Positions 44,312 through 56,071 of a DNA stretch of 64,000 bases are shown here, one piece after another (position 1 is the first letter of the stretch; the number at the start of each line of letters is the position of its first letter). The translations under genes and the position numbers were made by a program. The notes below the pieces were generated by a model, which was given only the letters and a program-made list of their open reading frames with translations, searched no databases and had not been told where the DNA came from. Where the stretch lies: NCBI RefSeq assembly GCF_001562425.1, contig NZ_LOED01000004.1, forward strand, positions 33,204 through 97,203, in the 5' to 3' direction. The DNA comes from Fervidicola ferrireducens. Lineage in GTDB: Bacteria > Bacillota > Thermosediminibacteria > Thermosediminibacterales > Thermosediminibacteraceae.

Positions 44312-46878
44312 TAGATCTCCTCCTGTTTTAATAATTCTTGTATATTTTGAAAATTATTATAAAATTCTATTACCTTTTTCCTCAGTAACAAAAGTTTTTG
44401 ATAAGTAGGCGAAAGACTGATATCTAGCCTTTTTAAGTTGAAATTGAAATGCAGAACTTTAGCTTCATCTTTGTCTATGACGTATTTTAATATTCCTAAC
44501 TCTTCCAAAACATTTAGCACATTAATAACAATTATTCGGTCTGCTTTTTTTAAATTTCGGCTCCTTAAATAATCCACTAATTCATTTAAAGAAAAAGTAT
44601 TTTTTTTGTTTTTTGACAAACTGTATACAAAACCCAGAGTTAACGCTAAAATTTGCTTCCCAGGCAACAATTTTTCACAGACTAAATAATTATACCTCAA
44701 ATCTTCCCGATTGAAAATTAAGTGAAGCTTGTGCGAAGGTAAGTCTAGAATATGGTCTTTCATAAGTTCGACGCTAAAAGGCGGATCGTAAAAAACTATC
44801 TCCTCCATAACATCCGACAACGCTTTGTGTGAATCGGCTCTCGGATCTATTAAAATAACATTTTTCTTACTTAATATGTCCTTGCTGTCTAAATTAAAAA
44901 AAACCCCTACATCCGATTTTACGATATCAAATTTTTTAAGATAAGCTAAAAGCCGCCAGGCTTGATAAGGGGTGTTTACTTTAACCAGAGTTCTTTTGTC
45001 CGACTCAAAAAGGCTCTTAACATACTTCCGCTTGTTCTTAACTTTAATAAATTTTATCTCGTTGCCGATGCTGTATCGATTCTCTTCCACATTATTAAAA
45101 TCCATCTCTCGTATCACATTTAAAAACCGATTATAATATTCTTCTTCCAATTTTATCATAATCTCGTCTCGAAGAAAGGGGATTTTTATGTCTTTCAAAT
45201 TGAGCTGCAGCTTTTTATTCCCTTCCCACTCATTGAGCTCAAGCCAAAAGGCTACATCTATCAGAGGAGCTATTTCTAATTGGTTTTTGTAATTTCCAAA
45301 GTTAAAACCAATAGCACTGAATTCTTTTTCCCTTTTTTTCAATCGAATTTTTAAATGATTTTCTTTTTCCCCTACAGTCTTTATTTGTTCTATGGACATG
45401 TTCCTGCAGACAAAAACAGGTTTTGGATTGCCAAATCCGAAAGGCTTGAGGAGCTCTAGCTGTTCAGCCAACTCGGTCGTCAGTTCCTCTGGGGTCAGTT
45501 CCATATCTATTTTCAGTTTCATTTCCCAGCTATCTTTTGCAATAGACTTAGCCAATTCATTTATCTTTGAGCGAAAATTTTCTATTTCGTTTACTTTTAT
45601 AGTAAAACCAGCAGCCTGCTCGTGACCGCCGAATTTATCAAGCATACCGGATAACTGTTTCAAAGCCTCGAAAATATTAAACCCCGGTATGCTCCTTGCT
45701 GATCCTCTCCCTTCTTCCCCCTCTTCTGATATCAGGATGCACGGTATGCAAAAGTTTTGCACAAGTTTCGACGCTACGATTCCAATAACACCGGGATGCC
45801 ATCCAGAACCGGATGCAACGATAACTTTTTCTTTATCAAAATTTACGTTTTTGAGTATGTATTCCTTTGCTTCATTATATATCTTTGTTTCAACGGCCTG
45901 TCTTTCTCGATTAAGGACTTCCAAATCCTTAGCAAGTTTTTGTGCTTCTTTTTCTTCGTCAGCAAGCAAAAGCTGCACGGCCAAAGCGGCATCCAAAAGT
46001 CGCCCTGCAGCGTTGAGCCTTGGTGCCAAAATATAACTTATTTTTTCTTCATCGATATTCTTTACCGAAAGGCGACACTCCTCCAACAAAGCAAGCAACC
46101 CTTTTTTATCGGTACTTCTTAATACATTTATCCCACATTTTGCAATTATCCGATTTTCATCCACCAACGGAACCATATCGGCTATCGTGCCCAACGCAAC
46201 CAGGTCCAATAATTTGACGGTAACTTCTCTGCTACAATTCGAAAGAGCCTGAATTAACTTTAGAGCAACTCCCACCCCGGCCAGTTCTTTAAAAGGATAA
46301 GAGCAGTCTTTCTGTTTAGGATTTATTACCGCAATAGCTTTAGGTACATCATCGTGGGGCTCGTGGTGGTCCGTAATCACCGTATCCATCCCCAGTTCTT
46401 TCGCGTATATTACTTCTTCTTGGGAAGCTATACCGTTGTCCACGGTGATTATCAACTTAGTGCCGCTTTTCGCAATTTTTTCAACCGCCTCTTTATTTAG
46501 GCCGTATCCCTCTTCTAACCTTGAGGGGATGTAAAAATCTACATTTCCTCCCATTTCGCGCAAAGCTCGCACTAACAGGGCGCAGCCAGTAACTCCATCA
46601 ACATCGTAATCTCCGTAAACGGTTATCTTCTCTCCGTTCAAAATAGCTTTTTTTACCCTCGTAACGGCCTTTTCCATGTCTTTAAGCAGAAAAGGATTGT
46701 ACATGTCGTCAACAGAAACCCTTAAAAAGCGCACTACATCTTCTTTTTTCTCTATACCCCTGCTTTTTAACAGTTTTAAAATTACAGGGTGGAGATTTTT
46801 CACATTATACGATGGAATTACCGGCGGACATAATTCCCACAGGTAGTTTCCATCTATCACAAAATTACACACCCCCAT
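44311..46878 (-). CDS. recJ: single-stranded-DNA-specific exonuclease RecJ
   Basis: 5'-3' exonuclease of recombination and mismatch repair. The DHH domain has [38 protein letters not shown] and [19 protein letters not shown]1 has [19 protein letters not shown] and [12 protein letters not shown]. At 855 residues it carries the long C-terminal extension typical of Firmicutes, beginning near residue 570. The exact start is not certain; a GTG six codons in is possible. Confidence 0.95.
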   Translation of the reverse strand: MGVCNFVIDGNYLWELCPPVIPSYNVKNLHPVILKLLKSRGIEKKEDVVRFLRVSVDDMYNPFLLKDMEKAVTRVKKAILNGEKITVYGDYDVDGVTGCALLVRALREMGGNVDFYIPSRLEEGYGLNKEAVEKIAKSGTKLIITVDNGIASQEEVIYAKELGMDTVITDHHEPHDDVPKAIAVINPKQKDCSYPFKELAGVGVALKLIQALSNCSREVTVKLLDLVALGTIADMVPLVDENRIIAKCGINVLRSTDKKGLLALLEECRLSVKNIDEEKISYILAPRLNAAGRLLDAALAVQLLLADEEKEAQKLAKDLEVLNRERQAVETKIYNEAKEYILKNVNFDKEKVIVASGSGWHPGVIGIVASKLVQNFCIPCILISEEGEEGRGSARSIPGFNIFEALKQLSGMLDKFGGHEQAAGFTIKVNEIENFRSKINELAKSIAKDSWEMKLKIDMELTPEELTTELAEQLELLKPFGFGNPKPVFVCRNMSIEQIKTVGEKENHLKIRLKKREKEFSAIGFNFGNYKNQLEIAPLIDVAFWLELNEWEGNKKLQLNLKDIKIPFLRDEIMIKLEEEYYNRFLNVIREMDFNNVEENRYSIGNEIKFIKVKNKRKYVKSLFESDKRTLVKVNTPYQAWRLLAYLKKFDIVKSDVGVFFNLDSKDILSKKNVILIDPRADSHKALSDVMEEIVFYDPPFSVELMKDHILDLPSHKLHLIFNREDLRYNYLVCEKLLPGKQILALTLGFVYSLSKNKKNTFSLNELVDYLRSRNLKKADRIIVINVLNVLEELGILKYVIDKDEAKVLHFNFNLKRLDISLSPTYQKLLLLRKKVIEFYNNFQNIQELLKQEEI

Positions 46879-46935
46879 CCCTTAAAACACATATAATTAT
46901 AAAACAACCGAAACGTTATATCAACGAATTTTTTA

Positions 46936-48582
46936 TCAAATCAATTGCCCGCTATTGTTTATGACATTCACCAATACATCTCTATTTAACTCGTCTACGA
47001 CGTAAAGTTTGCCACATGCCGCCTCTGCTATCCTGGTGAGGCAGTCCTTGTTCGGTTGCAGGCCAATGCAGCAAAAATCTATTTTTTTCTTTCCAATCTT
47101 TTGTGCCGCAATAATTGCATCTTTTACTGGATCCGTGCTCCAAATAGGCACGGTGGGTATTCCATCAGTCACCAGCATAATCAACGGATTCTTCAAATTT
47201 TTAGAGCACATATAAGATAGTGCCTGCTCCAAAGCAAGGGCAAGAGGAGTAAGGCCTGAAGATACAATGCTGCTTACACCGGAATCTACATCGCTGAAAT
47301 TTTTGGTAAAGGGAACGCAAATTTTAACCTCTTTTTCTTGAAAAGCAAGAACGCTGACCCTCCTGTGGGAATTCAACACGATATGCTTTGCCAAAAACTT
47401 TGCACTTCTCAATCTTTCACCAGCCATGCTAGCACTGGCGTCTATGAGCAGGCAAATATCTTGTCCTTTTTCAAAAGATCTTTTCACAATTACAAAGTCT
47501 TCAGTTGAAATCGACAATCTTTCGCCTTCAATATAACACCTAACTAAAGCTTTTTTTATCGTCTCCGTTATTTCGATTTCTTCGAGCCATTCATTTTTAT
47601 CATAGATTTTTTTTGATATAATTCCTCTGTTTTTTTGAATATTTTTAGCATTAGTGAAGACAGGTGCTATTATCCTTTCTCCCCTTTTGGGAAGTTCTTT
47701 TATCATTTTCTTCAACATCAATTCTAATTCTTTATTATTTTGCTTTATATAATCAATGAGATTTTCCCCTTCTTGGGTCAAATAGTAAGTACCAGATTTT
47801 TTGCGAACAATATCATTTTTTTCCAGTCGATCTAAAATTTCATCCAAATCTCCGTACTTTTTTTTCAGCTCAAAAAGGTCCTGCCTTTTTCCGGACTTGA
47901 AGTATTCTAGCAGCTCCTGTAGCTCGTTTAGGCTACCGAAATATTCGCTCAACTCTACCGCTTTTTGATATTCACTTCTTGTAAATTGTTCTTCACTGAA
48001 ATTGGTTTGTTTTAAATATGAGTCCGAATTTGTCGCGTAAGGGGATAAATCGTACGGAGTATTACCGATTTCATTTTTGATTTTTTCCACTTTCCTTATC
48101 TCCACACCTTGTTCTATTAGAGCTTCTTCCAATTTGTCTACTAAAAAAAGTAGAAAATCTAAATTATCATCATCGAGCAAAACGGCAAGGTGCACGTGAT
48201 TCAAATGGTCTTTCAAAAGACTTTCGGTTTTCCCATAATTTAAGGTCCCGGTTAATCTTCCTCCTCCGCTGCCCGTTTGAATATCTATAAAATCTCCCAT
48301 AGGTTCTTTAGAAACTTCAGAGAGCGCCTTCAGAAGGTTGTCTGCAATTCTTTTTACATCTACCTTTTTTACTTCATGAAACAAATCCACATGCACTATT
48401 TCGCCTTCATTGAACCTGTTATAAAAAACTTTTCCTGCATCGGAATTAGTGATAATTCGAACCAATTGAGGTCGTTCCGGAGAAATTACGTGTACCTTTC
48501 TGCTTACTACCGCCGCCTCACCTATCCGTACTCCCCTGCCTCTTGCAAATTCATTTTTCATTTTTTCTAATGGTGCAATCAC
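46936..48582 (-). CDS. VWA-domain protein paired with a MoxR-type ATPase
   Basis: 548 residues. The C-terminal von Willebrand A domain (about 370-548) has a complete MIDAS: DASAS (about 378-382), the Thr in SGLTPLALAL, and VTDGIPT. A central winged-helix-like region (ELKKKYGDLDEILDRLEKND) and a novel N-terminal half are not recognised. It overlaps the AAA gene by a GTGA junction. Known MoxR-VWA pairs act as chaperones for protein or metal-centre assembly; here the substrate is unknown. Confidence 0.85.
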   Translation of the reverse strand: MIAPLEKMKNEFARGRGVRIGEAAVVSRKVHVISPERPQLVRIITNSDAGKVFYNRFNEGEIVHVDLFHEVKKVDVKRIADNLLKALSEVSKEPMGDFIDIQTGSGGGRLTGTLNYGKTESLLKDHLNHVHLAVLLDDDNLDFLLFLVDKLEEALIEQGVEIRKVEKIKNEIGNTPYDLSPYATNSDSYLKQTNFSEEQFTRSEYQKAVELSEYFGSLNELQELLEYFKSGKRQDLFELKKKYGDLDEILDRLEKNDIVRKKSGTYYLTQEGENLIDYIKQNNKELELMLKKMIKELPKRGERIIAPVFTNAKNIQKNRGIISKKIYDKNEWLEEIEITETIKKALVRCYIEGERLSISTEDFVIVKRSFEKGQDICLLIDASASMAGERLRSAKFLAKHIVLNSHRRVSVLAFQEKEVKICVPFTKNFSDVDSGVSSIVSSGLTPLALALEQALSYMCSKNLKNPLIMLVTDGIPTVPIWSTDPVKDAIIAAQKIGKKKIDFCCIGLQPNKDCLTRIAEAACGKLYVVDELNRDVLVNVINNSGQLI

Positions 48583-49865
48583 AAAAGTTCATCCTCCGTT
48601 TTAACGCACTCATTGAAATCCAGTTGTTTTAATGGAACAGCTTTTTGGTCCGGTGCGTTTATTTCGACATTCTTGGGATCTACCGTCGGCAAAGCTTTTC
48701 CTTTCATGGCTCTTGAGAAAGCTGAAAACATTTTTTTAAAAGAATTCATTTTGTTATTTCTTTCAACTTCCCTTTGCATGGGGCTTGCGAAATTTTCCTT
48801 AGCCGGCAGTTCAAGTTGCGGTTTTTGAAAAGTCTCCGTATTTTTGGTGTTTAAGCTTTCCAGATTCTTCAATATTTCAGCCAAGTTTTTACTGTCTGTT
48901 CTATGTTTTAAAGCAACCCTTACAAGATAAGATAAATCCTTTATTTCAGGCTTCTTGCCTCGTAGAGCACTTAAAATCCAGATTCCGTGCAATATCGACT
49001 CCATTCCCCGGATGCTTTCCAACCCATAATTAATGTACATTGATGCCAAAGTCGTTTTTAATTCTTCGGGAACCTCAAATTCGGCGAGTTTCTCTCTTGC
49101 TTCAATAAACTTTTTTACCTTTTCCCTTTCCAATTCCAAATTTTCCTTTCGTTCACGTCCGTCCAGTATGTCCAGTACAGTCCCGATGCTTTTGGGCTTT
49201 TCCACATCTACTACAAAATCAAATCTATCCGAAAGTTGGCGCCGAATGTTTTCCAGCGGCCCCGGGTCTTCGTCGGGGTTGGATGCAGCCCAGACGCTCA
49301 CTTTTACCGGTATTTCTACGGTGGGCAAACCGGTCTCTTCTATCTGAATCCTGCCTGGCTTCGTTCCCATAACATCCAGCAAAATATCTACGATTTCAGG
49401 AGACGTATCAGCAAGACGATTTATTTCGTCTATAAAAATCACACCCCGGTGAGCCCGTGGGATGGTACCCAGCAGCAATGCTGCCTGAGGATTATTCTTG
49501 GACAAGAGTTTCCCCACGTCAATACTTCCCACTACTGTCCCTTTTTTAGCCGAATGGGATATTTCGAGAAAAGGCATATCTATCAGCTCTACGCCAATTT
49601 TTTCGATTTCTTCTGGAGAAAGGTCTTTATGGTTGGGACAGTGGGGATCTTTTGGGTCGCAATTGTACTCGCACCCTTTTATTCGCTCGATTTTTGGGAA
49701 AATATTGCGGGAGGCCCTTATAATAGTAGTTTTTCCTGTACCTCTCAATCCTTCCGCATGAATGTGAACCGGAACACCTGCATAAGTCGAAAGAATGGCG
49801 ATGTCTATAATATCGAAAAGGCATCTGTTGCCCTCGTGCCTCACCAATTGCGAATATCTTTTCAT
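48579..49865 (-). CDS. MoxR/magnesium-chelatase-type AAA ATPase
   Basis: 428 residues. Walker A LRGTGKTTIIRAS (about 40-52), Walker B GVIFIDEINRL (about 140-150), sensor 1 VWAASNPDEDPG, and arginine finger region NIRRQLSDRFDFVVD, in the chelatase subgroup that has inserted hairpins. A Cys/His insert (CDPKDPHCPNH, about 67-77) may bind metal. The C-terminal 90 residues look disordered. No chelatase partners are nearby except the VWA gene. ATG with AAGGAGGG upstream. Confidence 0.87.
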   Translation of the reverse strand: MKRYSQLVRHEGNRCLFDIIDIAILSTYAGVPVHIHAEGLRGTGKTTIIRASRNIFPKIERIKGCEYNCDPKDPHCPNHKDLSPEEIEKIGVELIDMPFLEISHSAKKGTVVGSIDVGKLLSKNNPQAALLLGTIPRAHRGVIFIDEINRLADTSPEIVDILLDVMGTKPGRIQIEETGLPTVEIPVKVSVWAASNPDEDPGPLENIRRQLSDRFDFVVDVEKPKSIGTVLDILDGRERKENLELEREKVKKFIEAREKLAEFEVPEELKTTLASMYINYGLESIRGMESILHGIWILSALRGKKPEIKDLSYLVRVALKHRTDSKNLAEILKNLESLNTKNTETFQKPQLELPAKENFASPMQREVERNNKMNSFKKMFSAFSRAMKGKALPTVDPKNVEINAPDQKAVPLKQLDFNECVKTEDELL

Positions 49866-49920
49866 TCAAATCCCTCCTTACGACAATATTTTCCCACGGA
49901 AAAAGGTTTTTAATTAAAAA

Positions 49921-49945
49921 AAAGAGGGCCTTTTAAGCCCTATTT
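49921..49945 (-). terminator. terminator after secF
   Basis: AGGGC/GCCCT stem with an A/T-rich loop followed on the minus strand by eight T residues. It separates secDF from the AAA-VWA operon. Confidence 0.65.
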
Positions 49946-49960
49946 TTTAAAAATTTAGCC

Positions 49961-50833
49961 TTAAGCTCGAACAGCTTTATGTTGTCCTCTCAACATGCTC
50001 CATATAGGCGTTGCTATAAATATCGTGGAGTAAACACCGCTTACTATTCCTACAATAAGCGCCAGGGTGAAATCTTTGATGGTTTCACCGCCTAAGAAGT
50101 AAAGCGAAATTATAGAAAGAAGCGTTGTCAAAGACGTATTTATAGACCTCGTCAGACATTGAGTTATACTCGTATTGGCTATATCGTCAAACTTGGCTTT
50201 TCCCATAATTCTTTGGTTCTCGCGTATGCGGTCGAATATGACTATCGTATCGTTTATAGAATATCCAACTACTGTAAGAATGGCTGCAACGAACGTAACA
50301 TCGACGGGAATGTAAAATATGGAATAAAAACTAATCATTACAAGGACATCGTGGACAAGCGCAAGAATGGCTGCGATTCCCGACTTAAATTCGAAACGAA
50401 AGGCCACATACAGGAGCACGCCGAAATTTGCAATTAACAAAGCTATCAAAGCCTGACGCTGCAATTCCTTTCCGATTATCGCATCCACCTTTTCTGCACG
50501 TATAAGCTGAGCTTTTGGCCACCGTTCCTTTATAGTTTGAGTTAGCTTGTTTTTTTGATCTTGAGAAAGAACAGGAGTTCTTACTATCAATTCTTCGCGG
50601 TTATCTCCGGCTTCTTTAATTTCAACATTTTTAAGACCCAAACTTTCAATCTTCTGCCTTGCTTCTGCGAGACTATAGGGTTCTCCTATATCAAAATGCA
50701 GTATATCGCCTCCTGTAAAATCCACACCCCAATTCAATCCCCGAGTCGCCAAAGAAAACAGCCCAGACGCAATGACGATAAGGGAAATACTGATCCAAAG
50801 CCATTTTCGTTCCATGAATGCGTATTTTTTCAC
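49961..50833 (-). CDS. secF: protein translocase subunit SecF
   Basis: Proton-driven SecDF subunit that helps pull proteins across the membrane. Six membrane segments, the RGLNWGVDFTGGD start of the first periplasmic part, VGYSINDTIVIFDRIREN in the fourth-fifth segment region and STFLT-like ITQCLTRSINTSLTTLLS. The GTG at 50833 has GGGGG eight bases upstream; a GTG at 50842 is fused to it. It follows secD by 13 bases. Confidence 0.95.
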   Translation of the reverse strand: MKKYAFMERKWLWISISLIVIASGLFSLATRGLNWGVDFTGGDILHFDIGEPYSLAEARQKIESLGLKNVEIKEAGDNREELIVRTPVLSQDQKNKLTQTIKERWPKAQLIRAEKVDAIIGKELQRQALIALLIANFGVLLYVAFRFEFKSGIAAILALVHDVLVMISFYSIFYIPVDVTFVAAILTVVGYSINDTIVIFDRIRENQRIMGKAKFDDIANTSITQCLTRSINTSLTTLLSIISLYFLGGETIKDFTLALIVGIVSGVYSTIFIATPIWSMLRGQHKAVRA

Positions 50834-50846
50834 CGTTTTCACCCCC

Positions 50847-52088
50847 TTATGCGCTGAAAAACTTCTTGTTGGTTATAAGCCTTGTATTTATCAAGTTACC
50901 GAGCAATATTCTTGTGACCACTATAGCAGTGAATAAACTTATAATATTGCCCAGAATCAAAGTCACCGCAAAACCTTTAATTGGACCCGTTCCGAAATAA
51001 AAAAGTACAATTCCAGCTATAATAGTCGTCAAATTGGAGTCAATAATTGTAGTAAATGCTCTGTGAAATCCTGCATCCAAAGCTGCCCTTAGGGTCTTTC
51101 CGCTTCTAAGTTCTTCTTTGAACCTTTCGAAAATGAGCACGTTAGCATCCACAGCCATACCTACTGAAAGTATGAAACCTGCAATTCCCGGGAGCGTCAA
51201 AGTCGCATCCAGTGCTACAAAAGTTATTAAAACGAGCATGATGTAAAAAGCTAGAGCTATGTCAGCCACTAATCCGGGTATCCTGTAATATACTAGCATA
51301 AAAGCCATTACCAAAATAATACCTATAATACCTGCCCTAAGACTTTTGATGAGCGAATCCGTCCCGAGCGTAGGGCCGACCGACCGCACTTCTCGCTGCT
51401 CTAAATCTATCGGAAGGGCTCCTCCTCTGATGAGGGCGGCGAGCTGTGCGGCTTCGTCTATGCTTGAAAGCCCCTCTATGACAGCTTCACCGTTTGAAAT
51501 AACCGATTTTACAACAGGTGCAGAAATGACCTCACCGTCAAGCACAATCGCAATGGGCTTGCCAAGAAATTTTTCGGTGGCCTCGGCAAATTTTTTAGTT
51601 CCTTGTGAATTAAGTTTTAAACTTACTACGGGATTGTTTAAATTGTCGTATAAAGCCCTGGCATCGCTTACATCGTCTCCGGTTAGTATGACCTTTTGGT
51701 CCGGACCAATGAACTCCAGCGAAGCGGTCTTTCCAATTATTTCAAGTGCTTTCTGTGAATCTTTCACACCCGGAAGTTCTACGCGTATTCTATTTTCACC
51801 TTGTCTTACAACCACTGGTTCTGCCACACCCAGCTGGTCTACCCTCTTCCAAATTACCTCTCTTGCCGCATTCATCTTTTCTTCCGAAATCGTCTGCCCC
51901 GGCTTAGGTTTTGCTTCAAGAAGGACATAAATTCCACCCTGAAGGTCCAGGCCCAACTTAATTGCCTTTTTTAGCGGCAAAACTTGATAAGGGCCTATCT
52001 TCACCCCAAAAGCCAAAGTATAAGCTAAAAAAAAGGCAATAAATAAAATGACCGCTATTTTGAGCAAACTCTTGGCCCTTAAGTTCAT
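50847..52088 (-). CDS. secD: protein translocase subunit SecD
   Basis: Partner of SecF. LGLDLQGGIYVLLEAKP after the first membrane segment, the P1 domain (VDQLGVAEPVVVRQGENRIR), ALIRGGALPIDLEQREVRSV before the second, and GMAVDANVLIFERFKEELR with the conserved Asp in the fourth. About 413 residues, the short clostridial form. The ATG at 52088 has GGAGG upstream. scfA lies just upstream. Confidence 0.96.
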   Translation of the reverse strand: MNLRAKSLLKIAVILFIAFFLAYTLAFGVKIGPYQVLPLKKAIKLGLDLQGGIYVLLEAKPKPGQTISEEKMNAAREVIWKRVDQLGVAEPVVVRQGENRIRVELPGVKDSQKALEIIGKTASLEFIGPDQKVILTGDDVSDARALYDNLNNPVVSLKLNSQGTKKFAEATEKFLGKPIAIVLDGEVISAPVVKSVISNGEAVIEGLSSIDEAAQLAALIRGGALPIDLEQREVRSVGPTLGTDSLIKSLRAGIIGIILVMAFMLVYYRIPGLVADIALAFYIMLVLITFVALDATLTLPGIAGFILSVGMAVDANVLIFERFKEELRSGKTLRAALDAGFHRAFTTIIDSNLTTIIAGIVLFYFGTGPIKGFAVTLILGNIISLFTAIVVTRILLGNLINTRLITNKKFFSA

Positions 52089-52171
52089 TTTAAGGTTCCT
52101 CCAATCCCTTAGATACTGCAAGTTTTATTATATTCCTCGCCTTTAATGCTTGTCAACAAACCGAAATTTAA

Positions 52172-52197
52172 AAAAGGCCTTTGAAAAAAAGGCCTTT
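52172..52197 (-). terminator. terminator after scfA
   Basis: Two copies of AAAGGCCTTT (each itself palindromic) pair to a long stem ended by a T tract on the minus strand, immediately after and overlapping the scfA stop codon. Confidence 0.75.
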
Positions 52198-52348
52198 ATT
52201 CTTTTTCCTTCTGGCAAACCTGATTTGCCACAGTACATGATGTTTTGCAGGCAGACTGGCATGATGCTTGACATTCCCCGCATCCGCTCAAAAAAATAGC
52301 TTCGTTATCGCATAAATTTCCCTTATGTATCACCTTGATGTGCTTCAT
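52196..52348 (-). CDS. scfA: SCIFF ranthipeptide precursor (six cysteines in forty-five residues)
   Basis: A 50-residue peptide starting MKHIKVIHKG with the core CGECQASCQSACKTSCTV and a last Cys before QKEKE. Cysteines at 13, 23, 26, 30, 34, 38 and 45; the six from 23 on are the SCIFF pattern. In other clostridia the radical-SAM enzyme ScfB makes Cys-to-Thr or other thioether links in it. The ATG has GGAGGG ten bases upstream. Here no scfB is adjacent; secD follows directly, and the TIGR04086 gene precedes, its usual neighbours otherwise. Confidence 0.93.
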   Translation of the reverse strand: MKHIKVIHKGNLCDNEAIFLSGCGECQASCQSACKTSCTVANQVCQKEKE

Positions 52349-52425
52349 TCATCAATTCCCTCCTTCGCAATTTACATTGTCACCTCGTTACATTATACCA
52401 CAATCCAATTACAGTGAAAAGATAT

Positions 52426-52812
52426 TTACATATTTACACCTATAGCACCGGCAAATGCCCCTATTAAAAATCCAATGATTAAATCAAACATTATACTTAA
52501 GTCGTATCCCGCACCATTTGTTACAAAAAATCTCATAATCATTATAAATGCTACATAGAAAAGTCCAATAAATCCGCCGTGGAGCCAGCCTCCATAATCT
52601 AAATCTCTTGTAGCTTTAAAACTGCTGAGTGCTATGCTCAAAGCACCTACTGCAGTCACGGCTTTTGGGATAATATCTTCTGATAACGAACTGAAATACA
52701 ATATTATGCTTAAAGCAAGAATTAAAAACAATGTAATTATGTAAGCATTCAAAATACCCACCACTACTTTTGAAAAACTGAACCTTCTGGTAACCGTAGA
52801 ATTTTTCATCAA
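52426..52812 (-). CDS. TIGR04086 family membrane protein
   Basis: 128 residues with four membrane segments and the central loop KATRDLDYGGWLHGGFIGLF. Members are found in spore-forming Firmicutes, commonly beside scfA and yajC. Function unknown. A TTG (52812) and ATG (52809) are adjacent starts; both can use the AAGGAGG site, which is buried in a perfect 10-bp hairpin. Confidence 0.84.
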   Translation of the reverse strand: MMKNSTVTRRFSFSKVVVGILNAYIITLFLILALSIILYFSSLSEDIIPKAVTAVGALSIALSSFKATRDLDYGGWLHGGFIGLFYVAFIMIMRFFVTNGAGYDLSIMFDLIIGFLIGAFAGAIGVNM

Positions 52813-52817
52813 AGTTC

Positions 52818-52855
52818 GACCTCCTTCCTTATAACTTTATTTCAAGAAGGAGGTC
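52818..52855 (-). promoter_or_regulatory. hairpin hiding the ribosome-binding site of the TIGR04086 gene
   Basis: On the minus strand GACCTCCTTC (52846-52855 complement) pairs with GAAGGAGGTC (52818-52827 complement) over 10 perfect base pairs with an 18-base loop. The 3' arm is the full Shine-Dalgarno for the next gene, seven to ten bases before its start. No T tract follows, so it is not a terminator. A translation switch or RNA thermometer is possible; the role is inferred. Confidence 0.55.
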
Positions 52856-52887
52856 TGATATGCTAAATATTACACTGTATTTTAGAT

Positions 52888-53175
52888 TTATTTTTCCTGC
52901 TTATCAGCCTTTTTTATTACATTCCCGATGGCGGACCTCGTCACCTTTATTTTCACTTTATCGCCCACTTCAAGCGTCACCACATCGTCTTTAATATTCA
53001 AAATTCGCCCAAAAATACCTCCAATTGTAATGATTTCATCGCCTTCTTGGAGATTATCCAGCATATTTTTTCGCTCTCTTTCCCGTTTTTGCTGGGGCCT
53101 AATTATTAAGAAATAGAATATTGCAAAAATCAATATAATTGGTCCGAATTGCTGAAGGAAAATCGTCGTGTTCAA
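52888..53175 (-). CDS. yajC: preprotein translocase subunit YajC
   Basis: 95 residues with one N-terminal membrane segment (GPIILIFAIFYFLIIRPQQK) followed by the soluble domain (LQEGDEIITIGGIFGRILNI, VTLEVGDKVKIKVTRSAI). It binds SecDF, whose genes lie close downstream. It starts at a TTG. Confidence 0.95.
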   Translation of the reverse strand: MNTTIFLQQFGPIILIFAIFYFLIIRPQQKRERERKNMLDNLQEGDEIITIGGIFGRILNIKDDVVTLEVGDKVKIKVTRSAIGNVIKKADKQEK

Positions 53176-53250
53176 GTTTCAATCACACCTTCCCTTTTTA
53201 TGATTTTTTATCACTAAATCTCTAATTCTGTACTCAATCCCGAAATCCTC

Positions 53251-55004
<1,754 letters not shown>

Positions 55005-55014
55005 AATTCCCTCC

Positions 55015-56040
55015 TTAAACAATCAACATAGCATCTCCGAAGCTGTAAAACCTGTATTTCTCTTTTATTGCTTCTTTATACGCCGACATAATCAGTTCTT
55101 TATCGGCAAAGGCACACACTAACATAAGAAGTGTGGATTCGGGCAAGTGGAAATTCGTAACCAATCCATCCACCACTTTGAATCGGTAACCCGGATATAT
55201 AAAAAGGTCCGTCCATCCGCTTTGGCTTTTGACAAATCCATTTTCATCGGCCACTGTTTCCAATGTCCTGGTGGAAGTCGTTCCTACCGCAATAACCCTC
55301 CTGCCTTGCTGTTTTGTCGCATTTATAATCCGGGCTGTTTCGTTATCGACTTCAAAGTACTCATGGTGCATTTTGTGCTGTTCCACTTTCTCCTCTTTAA
55401 CGGGTCTGAAGGTTCCCAGCCCGACGTGGAGAGTGATGTAACAAACCCTCACACCCTTTTGCTCGATTTTTTTCAGCAGTTCTCTGGTAAAATGAAACCC
55501 TGCCGTGGGTGCAGCAGCGGAACCAGGTTTTCGCGCATAAACCGTCTGGTATCTTTCCTTATCTTCCAGCTCCTTTTTAATGTAAGGGGGGACCGGCATC
55601 TTACCAACTTCATCCAAAACATGTTCAAAAATTCCCTCATAGTAAAATTCAACTATTCTGCCGCCAGCATCGGTATAATCTAAAACCTTTGCCTGAAGTC
55701 TTCCGTCGCCAAAAGTAAATTCCGAGCCCAATTTCGCTCTTCTGCCGGGTTTTACTAGAATTTCCCATTTATCTTTTTCGATTCTTTTTAAAAGGATAAA
55801 TTCTATTTTCCCTCCTGTATCCTTCCTTGTTCCTAATAACCTGGCAGGAATAACTCTTGTATCATTAAGAACTAAACAGTCACCTTCTTCCAAGTAGTCA
55901 ATGATGTTTTCGAAAATCCTGTGCTCAAAACTTCGTGTGTCCCTGTGCACTACCATTAATCGCGATTTATCCCTTTCCGGGAGCGGTTCCTGAGCTATAA
56001 GCTCTTCGGGTAGTTCGTAATAGAATTCTTTTACGTCCAT
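55015..56040 (-). CDS. queA: S-adenosylmethionine:tRNA ribosyltransferase-isomerase
   Basis: Converts preQ1 in tRNA to epoxyqueuosine with S-adenosylmethionine. Starts [20 protein letters not shown]; further motifs [42 protein letters not shown] and [10 protein letters not shown]. 341 residues is standard. It heads the queA-PsiE-tgt-yajC group. Confidence 0.97.
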   Translation of the reverse strand: MDVKEFYYELPEELIAQEPLPERDKSRLMVVHRDTRSFEHRIFENIIDYLEEGDCLVLNDTRVIPARLLGTRKDTGGKIEFILLKRIEKDKWEILVKPGRRAKLGSEFTFGDGRLQAKVLDYTDAGGRIVEFYYEGIFEHVLDEVGKMPVPPYIKKELEDKERYQTVYARKPGSAAAPTAGFHFTRELLKKIEQKGVRVCYITLHVGLGTFRPVKEEKVEQHKMHHEYFEVDNETARIINATKQQGRRVIAVGTTSTRTLETVADENGFVKSQSGWTDLFIYPGYRFKVVDGLVTNFHLPESTLLMLVCAFADKELIMSAYKEAIKEKYRFYSFGDAMLIV

Positions 56041-56071
56041 TGCCCATTCACATCCTTGTACAAAATATATT

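Noticed and set aside
49236..49913. A 225-residue plus-strand open frame
   Set aside because: It is the antisense shadow of the AAA ATPase gene, with no ribosome-binding site and no recognisable domain.
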